From: Apiotrichum sp. Y4204
Taxonomy: Eukaryota; Basidiomycota; Tremellomycetes; Trichosporonales; Trichosporonaceae
Reading direction: 5' to 3'
DNA: 64,000 bases
Assembly: GCA_025531455.1 (NCBI GenBank)
Contig: JAMYHL010000035.1
Coordinates: forward strand, 434,001-498,000
Position 1 is the first letter of the stretch, and every line of letters starts with the position of its first letter. The notes under the pieces are model-generated. The model had not been told where the DNA came from, did no database searches, and was given only the letters and a program-made list of their open reading frames with translations. The translations under genes and the position numbers were made by a program. Positions 10,929 to 21,912 of the stretch are shown piece after piece.

Positions 10929-11927
10929 CTTGGCAACTGTCTGTCAGCAATGCGCGTAGCAAGTCCGCCGCCGCAGTCCGAACAAGGCCCGAGAGGAAGT
11001 CCGGGAGGATGAGGGAAAAGCGCGCCGGATAAGTGTGTGGTATGGGATATGCAAAAACGGCCTCGGTAGCGATGGCGGCAATGGCGAGCGAGTTGTCGTC
11101 CGTGTCGGGCGCGCTATCCCTCCCTCGATGGTCCTCCCTTCGGTCGCTGCTCGTCGTCGGCGTTGCTGGATACCCACGTTTTTAGTGGAAAGGTTGAAGT
11201 GCAAAGAGTCTCAATGCTCTCGGATTGAGCAATCTACAACACTGGCACACTGCGTGACACAGTACCAGCCGCTGGGCAGGCAGGCAGCTTGCAGCCAGCA
11301 AGCAAGCACAGTGGTGCCCGCCTGGCGTGGCTGCTGCCAGGCAGTCCCACCACTCGTCGGCCTCCTCCACGGTGGCGGCCGCCTTCTCCTGGGTGAGAGC
11401 ACGAGCAGTGGCGGTTTCTCCAGCTGAACAGTGTGGCACACAGCCCCTGGCAGAGACTCCCAGCCAGGAGGGGGCTGGGGGTCCCTGTATCCCCGAAAAT
11501 TTCCAGTGTGGCAATCCTGTCGGCGAAAATGTTATCGCCGACAGCAACGACGGGAGCATATTATGACGTAGTGTGACCGCCGTACCCCGGTGCTGCGAGT
11601 GGATGCGTGTGCTGCACGCGCACTTGAGACCCCCCCACAACGTATGCACTGAACTGCTCCTCTGATCCTCTGAGGGATGACCGCATCGTTCAGACTGGAG
11701 ATCCAGTTACGAAGGTGTGGACAAGATGATGAGTGTGGACACGATCGCCGTAGCATGTAGCAAACAGCGAACAGCAGGCAGCGCGCAACAAGAACACTCT
11801 CTAGTTCAAACCCTCACTCACGCATTCTACCGTATGCATCACGTTCACTCGCATCGCAGATGTACATTGTATTCCCTATATCACGTATACCATTCACTCG
11901 CCCAGTAGCACTCTGTCGCCGCCAGGC
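10929..11927. promoter_or_regulatory. Region upstream of RPS26
   Basis: About 1 kb between the eS26 start and the 3' end of the PUB-domain gene. It presumably contains the RPS26 promoter and leader; a 5'UTR intron is possible but not provable. A segment near 11265-11345 is rich in CAGGCAGG, CAGCAAGC and related repeats. Open frames at 11182-11649 on the minus strand look like compositional by-products. Confidence 0.4.
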
Positions 11928-13062
11928 TCAGTCGTCCCGCTCAGCCTTCACGTCGGGCTTGATCTCTGGCTTGATGTCCGGCTTGACATCAGCCATGGCG
12001 TCCGAGTGGATATCCGGCTTGACATCATGCACGTCCGGTTTAATGTCAGGCTTGAACTCTTCGGGCTCCAATCCCTCCAAGCCAAGCTCCTCGGGCGTTA
12101 TCTCCACCGGCTCGTCTAGCCGGCGTCCATAGCCCCAGCGGCGGCCCATAGTGTATCCCGGCACGGACGGCTCCTCCTCCTCCTCCATGTCCATGTCCTG
12201 GGATCCGCGCTCCGACGCCGCCACTTCCGCCTGTTGCGCCGCCTGTGCGCGTGCTTCGCGTCCCAGGCGCTCCCGTTCCGTCCGCAGACGCACACTCTCC
12301 CTATCGTCCTCAATCGCACGCTTCGCCGCCGCAATTCGCGCAGCCTCCTCCGCCTTGTGTGCCGTCTTGGACACGTTCGTTCCAGCCACACGTGCCTGTA
12401 GGTCCGGCAGCTGAGGTCAGCGAATAGAACATACTTTGTACCCACCGCATCGCGCAGCACACCGGTGGCCAGCTCGAGCTCATACATGCGCCGCTGGGAC
12501 TGGTCGAGGACAAAGTACTGGATAAAGTTGCGTGTCTCGGTGTGGAAGCCCATCTGGGAGTCAGTGGCGCTCAAGTGTTGCGATCAGGAGCAACACACCG
12601 ATACCTACCAGGATCATGAAGTCGCGTCCGCCGGGGACGGAGAGCACCTTTTTCCTTAGTGCGGGGTTATCGCTCTTGAGGGTACGAAACTTCTCCTCTC
12701 CCGACGTCATGATATTCTCCGCAATCTTGACCAGCGTCTCCCGTCAGCCCATCCCCATATCCCACCCTCACCTCGACACACCCCGCGGCGTTTGCGTAGC
12801 TCGCGTCCCGGATAATTGTGCGGTTGAGGATGCGCGCGAGCTCGCGCCGCCGCTCGGTTTCGTCGCGCAAGTTCGGGCGCGTCCACCCCCGCGGGAGGTT
12901 GCGCGGGGCGCCGAAGAGCGGTGCGCGGGCCGGGCTCGAGGTGGATGGGGATGCCGTGCCCGAGCCGCTTGCGGGGGAAGGGTCGCCCTCGGCGTTCTCG
13001 GGTGCCGCTGGGCGCAGACGGTTCTCAATAGCTGCTAGGCGGCGCGCGCGATCCTCGTCCAT
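11928..13062 (-). CDS. PUB (PUG) domain protein with C-terminal KPD/KPE repeats
   Basis: Start 13062 reads MDEDRARRLAAIENRLRPAA. After a Ser/Pro/Ala-rich segment comes RPNLRDETERRRELARILNR and a PUB domain: NTIIRDASYANAAGCVE-type helices, then TLVKIAENIMTSGEEKFRTL, NPALRKKVLSVPGGRDFMIL and MGFHTETRNFIQYFVLD, joined over short introns near 12735-12770, 12551-12607 and 12398-12446. PUB domains bind the C-terminal tail of p97/Cdc48, so a role in ubiquitin-linked protein handling is likely. A charged helical region follows (KAEEAARIAAAKRAIEDD). The last 45 or so residues repeat short motifs of the form hydrophobic-K-P-D/E, seven copies. I saw no UBX, transglutaminase or other catalytic domain, so it is not a peptide N-glycanase. 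Exact cellular role unknown. Confidence 0.78.
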
Positions 13063-13333
13063 TGTGAGAGTGGTTTGAGTGAGGATGTAGAATGCAGAAT
13101 GGTTGTTGTGGCTTGCATGTCCTGTTGCCATTGCCAGATGGTTGGCTGAAGACGTCAGCGGGGCCTCGGATCCGGGCGGCAACGGGGGCATATTTAGGTG
13201 GGTGGCGGCCGTATGCGGCGATCATCTCGAGCAAGCATGGCTGGGGTCAGTAGCTTGTGGCACATGGCAACACTGTACGCTAGCCACGCCGGACGGCCAT
13301 ATTCTAGAGATGTGCATGCGACTGTATCCATGT

Positions 13334-15457
13334 CTACAAAAAGTCGAGGCCGACGCCGACGCTGAACCCGCGCGCGAGGCGCTCGCCGCGGCGCGCAATG
13401 AGCGGCATGGCAAAGTTGAGCTCGATGCGGAGAGGGTCGAATCTGGTGTCAGCCGAGATGAGCGTTGATGCAAGGCGATAAAGCTCATTGCGCATGAGGT
13501 CCCATCCCGTTCATCCACACTCACCGGTACATCAGGCCGATACCGACGCTGACGGACGGGTTGGTAGCCAGGCGGGCAATGTTGTCTGCAAACGACCTGT
13601 CCTGGTCGTAGCCCACCACCTTGCCGATATTCATGAACGTGTGCAGCTTGAGCGGCCAGTGCTCCTTCTTCGGGATGGGGGCGAAGAGGGAGACGCCGAG
13701 ACCATATGCGAGATCACCGCCAAGGGAGTCGACTGAGAATGGGTAAGCTACGGTACACAATGCACCCATTATTGCACTCACTGCGATCCGCGAGACCGAG
13801 ACCCCCGACCTTCCAGCCGCGCACAGAGTTCGGGCCGCCGAGATATGTCCGGTCGGCGAGATACGTGCTGCGCGGCGAGCCGTTGACGGACGGGCCGTCG
13901 CGTGCCCAGAGGGGGTACAACACTGTTGTCGTAGATGCCACCGAGACGAACTGTATGTTAGGGCGTTGCGAGCTGGGCACATTCGCTAGCAACTCACGAT
14001 GTTGGAGCCGTTGTACAGGGGCCGCGATGCCTGCGCCTGTGTTGTCGACTTGAAGAAGTGGGCGAGCTCCGAGGATCCAGGGAGACCGGCAAACTCATGC
14101 GTCGCCTTGAGCAGACGGCCACTGCTACCAAGGTATGGGTCGTCGCGCGTGTCCGAGGTCCAGGTGTGGGCGATGGACGCCTTGGCCGTTGGGATAGCGA
14201 GAGCGCGGATGCTGGACGTCAGGAACTCGACAGCGCGGGTATGATGGATAGCACAGCTCCAAGAGACCGTGAAGCGTTGCTCGGCACGCGCTCTACAGTC
14301 CTCAGAGCCACATAAACTTACCTTGCGGACGCGTTCGGCGCGAGATGTGTGATATTGCGGTGGACATACTCGTAGCTGAGGTTGTGCAGGCCCCATGGTG
14401 TGACTGCATTGAGGTTGATCCTGCCGCCCTGCGCGAGCTCGCGATGAGACGCAAAGGCCGTGTTGTCGCGGTCAAGGGAGAAGCCAGATACCGAGGTGGA
14501 GAGGTTCGGCGACGCGAACAAGGGCGACGTCAGCGTGGCCTGGTACGCTGACCGCGTCTTGGTGCCGACCGAAGCGTTCACTTCCAGCGCCTCAGCACCT
14601 CCGAGGACATTGCGTATCCGTGCGGTAATGTTCTGCCATCAGACGAATTCAGATAGCTCGGTCACCCTCCATACTCACACCGCCGCCCTCGTTGGACCCA
14701 AACTCCGTGCCGGCCTTGAGGAACAGCCGCCCTTTCTCGCGGAGGGCAAGGACAAGCTCGACCTCATTCGGATCTCCGCTCGGTGCGGGTTCGAGGCGGA
14801 TCCCGACGCGCTCCATGTCGAACACGCCAAACTGGTCGACATACCCGACAAGCGACTTTGTGCTGAGCAGGATCTCGTGCAGCGTCCGCGGCGGCGGAGG
14901 CGTGGGGTGCACCCAGTGCGGGAGGCCAGAGCTGCCCATGAACGGCGCGAGGAGCGCGCTCAGGAAGCCCGTCCGCGTGCTCGGCGGAGACGGCGCCAGG
15001 CGGATCGACGTGAGCCGCAGCGGCCGGTCCATGTTGCCGTGAACCTGCGAGTGAGTAACGAGCTTCTCGTCTTTCCGCTAGCCCGAAGTCCACTCACAAC
15101 CTCGCCGACGCGCATCTGCGCGGCCTCACGCTCACCGCGTAGCAGGCGCTGGAACTCTTCCTCCTGGAACGCGGCAACCTCCTCCTTGTTGGTCTCTGGT
15201 CTGTCAGCTCATATTAAGCATGTCAATAGCTCACCCTGTACGGGACGGTCCCATCCGGGCTCGCGGGCCGAGCGGAAGATGGACGCGGCAAGCGGCGCCG
15301 TGATCTCTGGCGGCGGCGCCGCGAGGTGTTTCTGAACGTCAATATGAGGCAGGAGTCGGCGCTAGCAGCGCGAGCGTACCTTGAGATCAAACTCGACGTC
15401 CACGTCCACCTCGGCGACCTCGGCGGTGGGCGGCCCTCCCTCTGCGTTGGGATCCAT
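13334..15457 (-). CDS. SAM50: Mitochondrial sorting and assembly machinery subunit Sam50 (Omp85 family)
   Basis: Outer-membrane beta-barrel core of the SAM/TOB complex, which inserts beta-barrel proteins from the intermembrane space. Start 15457 reads MDPNAEGGPPTAEVAEVDVD. Introns include those near 15335-15379, 15205-15236, 15047-15098, 14640-14677, 14283-14322, 13953-13995, 13731-13782 and 13449-13524. One N-terminal POTRA region precedes the barrel (RPLRLTSIRLAPSP, TLHEILLSTKSLVGYVDQFG, FDMERVGIRLEPAP). The barrel carries the GPNSVRGWKVGGLG segment, matching the conserved RG motif of Omp85 loop 6. It ends PLRIELNFAMPLIARRGERL and a C-terminal beta-signal (FSVGVGLDFL). There is no cleavable presequence, as expected. 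It is divergent from the methyltransferase gene 286 bp away. Confidence 0.93.
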
Positions 15458-15743
15458 TTTTGGTTGTTGTTGTTTCGGCACGAGAAGCGAGAGTAACCAC
15501 GACAACAAGTTGGCGGAGGTGAGCGCCAAAAAGTCGGACTCGGACTGCGCGGCTTGTTGGTTGGTGGGAGATTGGCTGATGGTTCAGTAAGTACAGGCAC
15601 AGTGGCACAAAAGTCGGAGCCCCGCCCCGTCCAAAATGTTTGCCACGGAGAAAGTTGGTACTTGGGCTTTGCTTTGACGAAGCACTTCTTTGCCTTTGCA
15701 CTCTTCCTTCCTTGCATACTCTTTAGTATTATTGACAGTCACG
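15458..15743. promoter_or_regulatory. Divergent intergenic region between SAM50 and the EEF1AKMT4-like gene
   Basis: A 286-bp spacer lies between two start codons on opposite strands, so both promoters share it. C/T-rich stretches directly precede the plus-strand ATG. No TATA box is evident. Confidence 0.55.
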
Positions 15744-16856
15744 ATGCCCTCGCATATTGAGGAGAACCTCCCAGAGACGAACGAGGGGTACGGTACGCGC
15801 GAGTACTGGTGAGCAGCTACAGCATCACCTTTGAAGCTGACGACAGGGAGCAGCGGTACACCAAGTGAGTGTCGCCTATGGTACCCAACCGCTCGTATGG
15901 GTGCGAGCTGCAGCTTTGCTGTCCGATAATCTTAAAAGCTGCACCACACCCTCTCTGCGTACCACGCTCACACTACAGCGAGGCGCCGGGCACAACATTC
16001 GACTGGTTCCTGGACCCGACGTTCCTTCTCCCGATCTTTGAGGAGATCACGGCTGAGGCGGGCAAGGACGCGCGTATCCTCATGCTTGGGTGCGGGAACA
16101 GCCGTCTCAGCGAGGTCATGTACGATGCTGGGTGGAGGAACATCGTCAATCTCGATGTGAGTGGACCGTTCGACGGGGACGGACAATGGCTGCTGGTGTG
16201 CTCAGCCCGAAGCTGTTCATGTTTTCCTAATCTTGTTCTCCCGACCACAGTGTTCCCAGCTCACGGCAGTACTCGGCCGCAGTGATCAAGCAGATGGCCG
16301 AGCGCCACTCTGAGCTCCGCCCCGAAATGGAGTGGGTCGAGATGGACGTCCTGGACCTCAAGTACGGCGAGGAGTTTGACATTGTGGTCGACAAGGGTGG
16401 GTCCAAAGGAGCCAGCGGGCAATGCTGACGGCAGGAACGATGGAGTGAGACCAGCTTAGTCCAGCACCTGGAGCTGACCGCAGTGCGATTCTCACCACCA
16501 AGGGAGATCCATGGGTATGTTCTACTGTGATCTCAACTGACGCCAGAACCCCGCCCCTGCCGACGTCGAGAAATGCCTGCGCGAGGTGGACGAGGCCGTG
16601 CGCGTCCTCCGCAAGCGGCCCGGATCCAAGTTTGTCTAGTGCGTAGCCTTAGCACGGCGTCAGCGTGCGGGTCCTCATATGATCAGTGACCCGCGAGACT
16701 AACCCCAGCTTCACATTCGGCCAACCGCACTTTCGGAAACGCTACCTCATCAACCGGCCCGGATGGAAGTTCAGCCAGGCGACTGTTGGGCCCCCGGACG
16801 GCTTCGACTACTTTCAGTACCTCCTCGAGTGGGAGGGCGAGGCGGCAAGCGCGTAG
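15744..16856 (+). CDS. EEF1AKMT4: EEF1AKMT4-type SAM-dependent methyltransferase (probable eEF1A lysine methyltransferase)
   Basis: Class I methyltransferase of the METTL/EEF1AKMT4 family; the human member methylates a lysine of elongation factor 1A. Exon joins give MPSHIEENLPETNEGYGTRE, then YWEQRYTNEAPGTTFDWFLD, the family signature around the YWxxRY motif. The SAM-binding motif I is ILMLGCGNSRLSEVMYDAGW. Acidic motif LDYSAAVIKQM follows across an intron, then EMDVLDLKYGEEFDIVVDKG, GTMDAILTTKGDPW and VDEAVRVLRKRPGSKFVYFT. It ends WKFSQATVGPPDGFDYFQYL plus an acidic tail. There are seven small introns, one (near 16441-16475) flanking a 10-nt exon that completes GTMD. All expected family motifs are present, so it should be active. 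The substrate is inferred from the family only. Confidence 0.85.
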
Positions 16857-17122
16857 GCATGGATGCTGCTCCACCATTGGCGTCGTATCTCTTGTTCCAT
16901 GCTTCCAACATCACTGCGGCATTTTTGGTCCCCTTGCTCGCTCCCAACATCACGCCATGACACATAGATATAATACAGAACAGCAACGGTATGAGATGCT
17001 GCACAACAGCGGAGAGGTAAAGTGCACAACGAGGGGATAAGAACAGTGATTGAAGGTGGGATAGGACCAGTGATGGAAGCAGATGGGTTCGCGTTTACGA
17101 TTGACAGGCTTGAGTTGAAGCC

Positions 17123-18599
17123 TCAGTGAGTCCCGGCATCGCTGATGCCCTCCCACTCGCTATCGCTGCGCCACTGCTCGTCTTCGCCCCATGACGACAC
17201 GGACGGCGCGGAGAGGGCGACAGGCGCGGGCGCTGGAAGGGTGAGGGTGACGAGGCTGAGGTTTTCGGTCGAGAGGGGCGTGAAGCTGTCAAAGTTGAGG
17301 GCGGCGGCGTCAATCTGCACCGGCGGGGACATGGCACGCGATAGCGGGGTCGCGGGCGAGTGCGGAGAGCGCGGCGAGCGCGGCGTGTACGTCTCGGCGT
17401 CGACGTACGACGTGGTCGTACCCGAGACGGAGATGACTTCGAGGTCGTCCGTGTCCGTGCGGTGTGATGTTGACGAGACACGGGAGAGGAAGGTAAGGTG
17501 CGAGAAGTGCGAGGTCTCCGAGACGTCCGAGGTGGTGGAGGACGGCGCGGGGGACGCGACGAGAGCGATGGGACCGCTGGGGTCGCTTGGGGATGAAGCG
17601 TGCGAGAGCGGGATGGGGGCGAGGATGTGGTCCGAGATGGTGACCTCCGAGCTCTTTCGAAGGAGCCTCTCGGAAGCGACACCCTGGTCTATATCTGTTT
17701 CGTTTGGAATCTCGGCCTTGACTTCGATGGCGGGCACCTCACCCTTCTGCGCAAGCGGCGTCCGCTCGTCGAGCGCCTGCTCCGCCGGGTCCATGGAGAT
17801 AAGGATCGGCGACGGGGGCATGCGGCGTGGCGTGGGATGGTGCACGGGAGTGAGCGGCGGCGACTCGGGTGGCGGCCGCTGGCGCTCAGTCGAGAACGCC
17901 GAGCGGACAGGATGCATCCTGCGCGGCTGGTACGTGTACTCTGGACGCTCCTTGTGCAGCTGGGTCTCAGGAGGGTGGTACTCGGCATCCACCTCGTCGG
18001 GGATGAGGCGCGCGTCGTCGAGCTCGTACATCTCTGCAGCTGGGCGGCGACGCGCAACCCGATGCTGCCCGCAGTCTACGGCGCTCGAGCGCCCGCTGCT
18101 TGTCGGGGGAAAGGCGCACTGAGCCTGGCGCGGAGAGGTGTTGGGGTTGGGATGGAGGAGCGGCGACGAGACCGTGTGCAGAGGCTGCTGTTGTACCTGC
18201 TGGACCTGCTGGACTTGCTGGATGGGAATCGGGATAGGCTCGTACCCCTCGCGCTCGCGGCGCATGGCCTCGCGGTGCTGTGCTACCAGCGCATCGATCC
18301 ACGGCGCCAGATGCGGGTCGTAGATGAACTGCGGTCAGCATGAGAGCAGGGATCCAGAACGGAAATGGGGTTCTGATGCTGATGATATCTGACCTCGACT
18401 CGAATACGAGCAATACCCGGATCCTTCTGGAGATGCTCTTGTGAGCATCCATCAGATAATCTCCACTCATCGAAGTCGCTCACTGTCACTCGCTCTCCTT
18501 CCACCATCAAATCAAATATTAGCTCACCTTTTTGAACGCATATCCCGAGCCGATGACCGCAAGGGTCGTGCCGATGATGATGGGGACGGGGTGCGGCAT
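17123..18599 (-). CDS. Orphan membrane-anchored, Pro/Ser-rich protein
   Basis: I do not recognise this gene. Start 18599 reads MPHPVPIIIGTTLAVIGSGY, a single hydrophobic segment (about residues 5-20) followed by basic residues AFKK, so the bulk should face the cytosol. A 199-nt intron (18329-18527) joins to FIYDPHLAPWIDALVAQHRE. A Gln/Val repeat follows (QQVQQVQQVQQQ), then long disordered Pro, Ser and Thr-rich sequence with PRSPRSPHSPATPLS-like proline-directed phosphosites. The C-terminus is acidic and Trp-containing (WGEDEQWRSDSEWEGISDAG). Length is about 425 residues. No catalytic motif is visible. An N-terminal anchor with a disordered tail is seen in tail-type adaptors and receptors, but nothing here fixes a function. 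The exon 1 to exon 2 join is the least certain point. Confidence 0.6.
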
Positions 18600-20088
18600 C
18601 GTGCGGTGCACAGATGGCCAGGGTGCGGGTGAAAGAGGGTCTGGAGGGATAAAGGGGAGGTGATGGGCTGTACGGTACAGAAATTACAAAGCGAATGCAG
18701 AGTGTGCTGATGGGATGTTGGTTGTTTGCAGTGACAGTATGTTGGTGATCGTCTGCCCAGATTGTCCAGCGATCGACGCAAAGCGCTTCGCTTTCCGCAC
18801 ACACTGCAACACTGACCGATGCAACACTGCTACGCTGCAACGCTTGCAGAGTGTTGTGCTCGTGCTTGTGCTGCTGCTTGACGTGTGCGGTATGTCCCAC
18901 TGCCTTTCCGCTCGATGTGATTCCGGTGTCCGGTTCCGATGCGATGCGGCGATGCGGGCAGCGGCGGGTGGCGAGGCGAGAAAGGAGCGGGTTTTGAATG
19001 AACCTGGCTGTAGCAGGTGCGCAGTGCGGATGGGTCACGAGTACAGAGACACCGCAAGGTGTACCTTTTAGCTAGTGATCTGATCCGGATTTGTGATCCC
19101 GCCTCTTGGACACCAGGTTTTGTACGAGTGTAGCAACGTTGTCGACTCTCCCTCACTGTGGAGTGTGGAGACGGCGACGAGCTACGAGTGTATACGAGTA
19201 GTGGTGATACGAGTGTTCACGATCAGATATCGATATCGTCTTGGAGTGTCTGGCGCAGTGATCGGGCGGGCAGGCCAGGTCTCGTAATCTCTCTGTTCTC
19301 TAATCTCTGATCTCTGCACATCTGTCCATGCCCTCCCCACCTGTATCCACATACAGCCCGCCCACTGTTGAAGTGTGCGACTCAAGAGCTCACTAGTTCG
19401 AAGCCTAGTTGTGAGCCGCAATCTGGGCTGCATGCGGCGTTGAGACAGGAGAGCAGTGTGTGTAGCATGTAGAAACGATTAGCACCCCCCGCCCACAACC
19501 CCCATCGCACTCGATGCCCACCGCCCCCCCCCTCGGCCGTTTCCCCCACCTACGTCATTGTAATGAGATGCGCCACCGCCGCTCACTCTCTCACGGTCGC
19601 GTCGCTCGTCGTCGCCACCCAAGGCCAAGGGCAGCCACTGCGCCCCCGCGCGCCTCAGCCTGCCGGACCATGTTCATGCAAAATGCTCTCACACTCTTGT
19701 GATCTTGTGTTACAGTAAACTAAAGTTGGAACAGCTTGCCGCTCGCCGCATACGCAGTGACTGCTGGCGCAATGACCCGCCGAGTTTGGTGCAGCTCGGC
19801 GCCGCGTGTTTGTGACCGAGGAGATAGAGATGCCGCGGGTGCCACATTCCCACAGCTGTGGGTCTGTTTCTGTTTGCGTCACACATTACTACTGGGCATG
19901 CTGAGATCACTTGGAATGCGAGCGCGCGAGCGCACGAGCAAGTGTGATCACGAGCACTCCAAAAGTTATCATCATTGTCAAACTACTGGCTACTAGCTAC
20001 TAGCTACTAGCTACTAGGCTCCACCAATTGATCACTTGCCGCCATCGCTCTTCCAACTTGCACTTCCATCTTGCATCGTACTCACACC
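18600..20088. promoter_or_regulatory. Divergent intergenic region between the membrane orphan and F-box gene 1
   Basis: About 1.5 kb without a supported gene. It contains a tandem heptamer at 19990-20017 close to the F-box gene start, G/C runs around 19485-19535, and two TATCGATATC-like AT patches near 19225. A T-loop-like string near 19396 was checked as a tRNA and rejected. Confidence 0.5.
19983..20017. repeat. Tandem heptamer CTACTAG, four exact copies plus one degenerate
   Basis: Exact copies occupy 19990-19996, 19997-20003, 20004-20010 and 20011-20017; CTACTGG at 19983-19989 is a diverged fifth copy. The array ends 71 bp upstream of the F-box ATG at 20089, so it lies in the promoter or leader. 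Confidence 0.95.
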
Positions 20089-21510
20089 ATGATTGCGGCT
20101 GTGGACGACACTGAGCACTCTGGGCAGTTTGGCGGCCGGGCCGCCGGCGAGGACATGCCGAGGGAGAGGGAGATGGACAGACGAGGCGCGTCCGAGCGAC
20201 ACAGCGACGTCAGCGGCGACCACGATGCCAGCAGCGACAACACACCAGTACTCACCCGCATCCCGCCGGAGCTGGTGGAACAGATCCTCCACGATCTGTC
20301 ATCGCGGGACCTGTGTGCGTGCCTGCGCGTCAACTCGGCATTCTGCAGCCTCTCCCTACCGCTGCTGTATGCGCACGTCAAGCTGCGCGAGTTTGGTCCA
20401 TGGCCGTCGTTTAAAGACGAGTCGAGCAGTCCACGGAGCTCCCCGAGCGCCAGCAGCGGGGACGACACGCGCCCGGCGTTCCTCTCTCGCTCGGCCCTGG
20501 CGCGCCACGTCCGGCGCCTCGATATCGTCCCGCACGAAACCACAGTCTGCGAGGCATCCGGCGGCGGCCTCCTGCACTGGTGGCACGCGCTGCCGCCGCT
20601 GCCGCGCCTCCGCGTCGTCCGCCTCTACCTCATGGCGACGTGGAGCGGGAACCGGGTCTTCCACACCAATGTCGACGCGCACAACCCCCGGCGCCAGCCA
20701 GAACGTAACTGTGCAGCACTGTGGCATCTCCGCGCGGAAACCCTCGTCGTCCGCGGCCTGACCCTCGCACACAGCACGGTTCCGCGGCACGAGCTGCCGC
20801 AGCGCTTTGAGGACGGCGTGCGGCACTATGTCGCCGTCTTCCAGCCCGACCACCCGTATTTCCTCGCGCGCAATGCCGAGCGCACAGCCCAGCAGCAGGG
20901 CGTGATTTTTCGCTCGCGCATCCCCCACCTCGTCTCAAGGATAACCGTCATATTCTTCCCCCCCGGGAGGAGCTATGCGTGGCGCGCAGGGCCCGGCAAT
21001 CACACGCTCTCGTGGGAACTCATCTGGACTCACGCGGCGAGTCTGTTTGCCAACCTCGCTGCGTGGGTTACCCAGAGAAACCCTGTACCGTGGGCTTTGA
21101 CGGTGGTGAACGCCGAGGCGCTGCAGCGCATTGACGATGGGAGCCCGTCCAATGACTCGGGGACGATGCAGCAGAGCGTCGAGGAGATTTTCCGCGCCGC
21201 CGTCGAGGAGCGCTTCGCCGACGAGGCGCAGCGCGACCGCGCGCTCGAGTGCATCCGCGTCATTGGGATGGAGCAGTGGCTGCGCGGGGACGAGTGGAGG
21301 GACATATTTGATGAAGACGAGGTCGCGCCGTGGCGGGGTGAGTCGCCGCGAAGCTCAAAGCGCAAAGATGTGTGTGGCTTACGCGCAGGCATGGCATCCG
21401 CCCGGAACACGGATAACGCGTTCCTTGGGCTCAAGCACATCCCCCAGATCCCGGCTGCTGCACCGATACACCACCTGCCGCTGTTCCAGCTGGCGGTGAG
21501 CAGCGAGTGA
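20089..21510 (+). CDS. F-box protein (copy 1)
   Basis: An F-box-like segment lies at residues about 60-100: LTRIPPELVEQILHDLSSRD then LCACLRVNSAFCSLSLPLLY. Such proteins usually recruit substrates to SCF ubiquitin ligases through Skp1. The rest has no clear leucine-rich or WD repeats. The first 50 residues are charged and probably disordered. Stop at 21510. A GT-AG segment at about 21340-21390 (GTGAGTCGCC to CGCGCAG, 51 nt) is in frame without stops, so it may be an intron or retained coding sequence; both give an open product of 473 or 456 residues. It resembles the gene at 38540 in the F-box region (both have the CLRVNS string and a LPLLY segment), so the two are probably members of one local family. 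The ATG at 20089 is the first good start. Confidence 0.72.
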   Translation: MIAAVDDTEHSGQFGGRAAGEDMPREREMDRRGASERHSDVSGDHDASSDNTPVLTRIPPELVEQILHDLSSRDLCACLRVNSAFCSLSLPLLYAHVKLREFGPWPSFKDESSSPRSSPSASSGDDTRPAFLSRSALARHVRRLDIVPHETTVCEASGGGLLHWWHALPPLPRLRVVRLYLMATWSGNRVFHTNVDAHNPRRQPERNCAALWHLRAETLVVRGLTLAHSTVPRHELPQRFEDGVRHYVAVFQPDHPYFLARNAERTAQQQGVIFRSRIPHLVSRITVIFFPPGRSYAWRAGPGNHTLSWELIWTHAASLFANLAAWVTQRNPVPWALTVVNAEALQRIDDGSPSNDSGTMQQSVEEIFRAAVEERFADEAQRDRALECIRVIGMEQWLRGDEWRDIFDEDEVAPWRGESPRSSKRKDVCGLRAGMASARNTDNAFLGLKHIPQIPAAAPIHHLPLFQLAVSSE

Positions 21511-21912
21511 GCGATGAGCATGAAAGAGGCGGCGAGACCTGTGTCTGTAATCCATTTCGACGGCTCGTTCTTCCACTGCGCCTCCTTTCACTCCCGCCCC
21601 TCTTCTCACTCCCCATCTATACCTACTCTAAATCAAGTCAAAAGATCAGAAGGAATTAAGGAACACATAGAACAGTACAATGCAAGGATACTTGACAGGA
21701 CGCGGGAGAACCATTCTCAGCCTCACCCAGTATCCGTATATCCGAGACATGACGCTACAAGTTGGGGGAACGAAGAGCGCGTAGCGCGTTTGACTCGAAA
21801 GACAAGTCCCGAGTAGCTGGTGATTCAGTCTGAGACGAGCTATAACAGCCACGCACCCTCCCCCTTCACTGCTCCTCTCTCCCCTCCACGATCCCGCTGC
21901 ACTGACCACACA
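21511..21912. promoter_or_regulatory. Spacer between F-box gene 1 and the tandem GNAT gene
   Basis: A 402-bp stretch with the 3' end of the F-box gene and the promoter of the GNAT gene. C/T-rich sequence (CCCTCCCCCTTCACTGCTCC, about 21858-21880) directly precedes the GNAT ATG, as in many fungal core promoters. No gene seen. Confidence 0.5.

Noticed and set aside
14460..15335. 291-codon plus-strand frame antisense to SAM50
   Set aside because: It crosses exon borders of SAM50 and is Arg/Ala-rich, the usual look of a GC shadow.
19390..19425. tRNA T-arm-like string (CTAGTTCGAAGCCTAG)
   Set aside because: The loop is one base too long and no matching acceptor, D-arm or anticodon arm could be drawn around it.
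21511..21816. 100-codon frame after F-box gene 1
   Set aside because: Overlaps the 3' region and the GNAT promoter; no motif or splice support.
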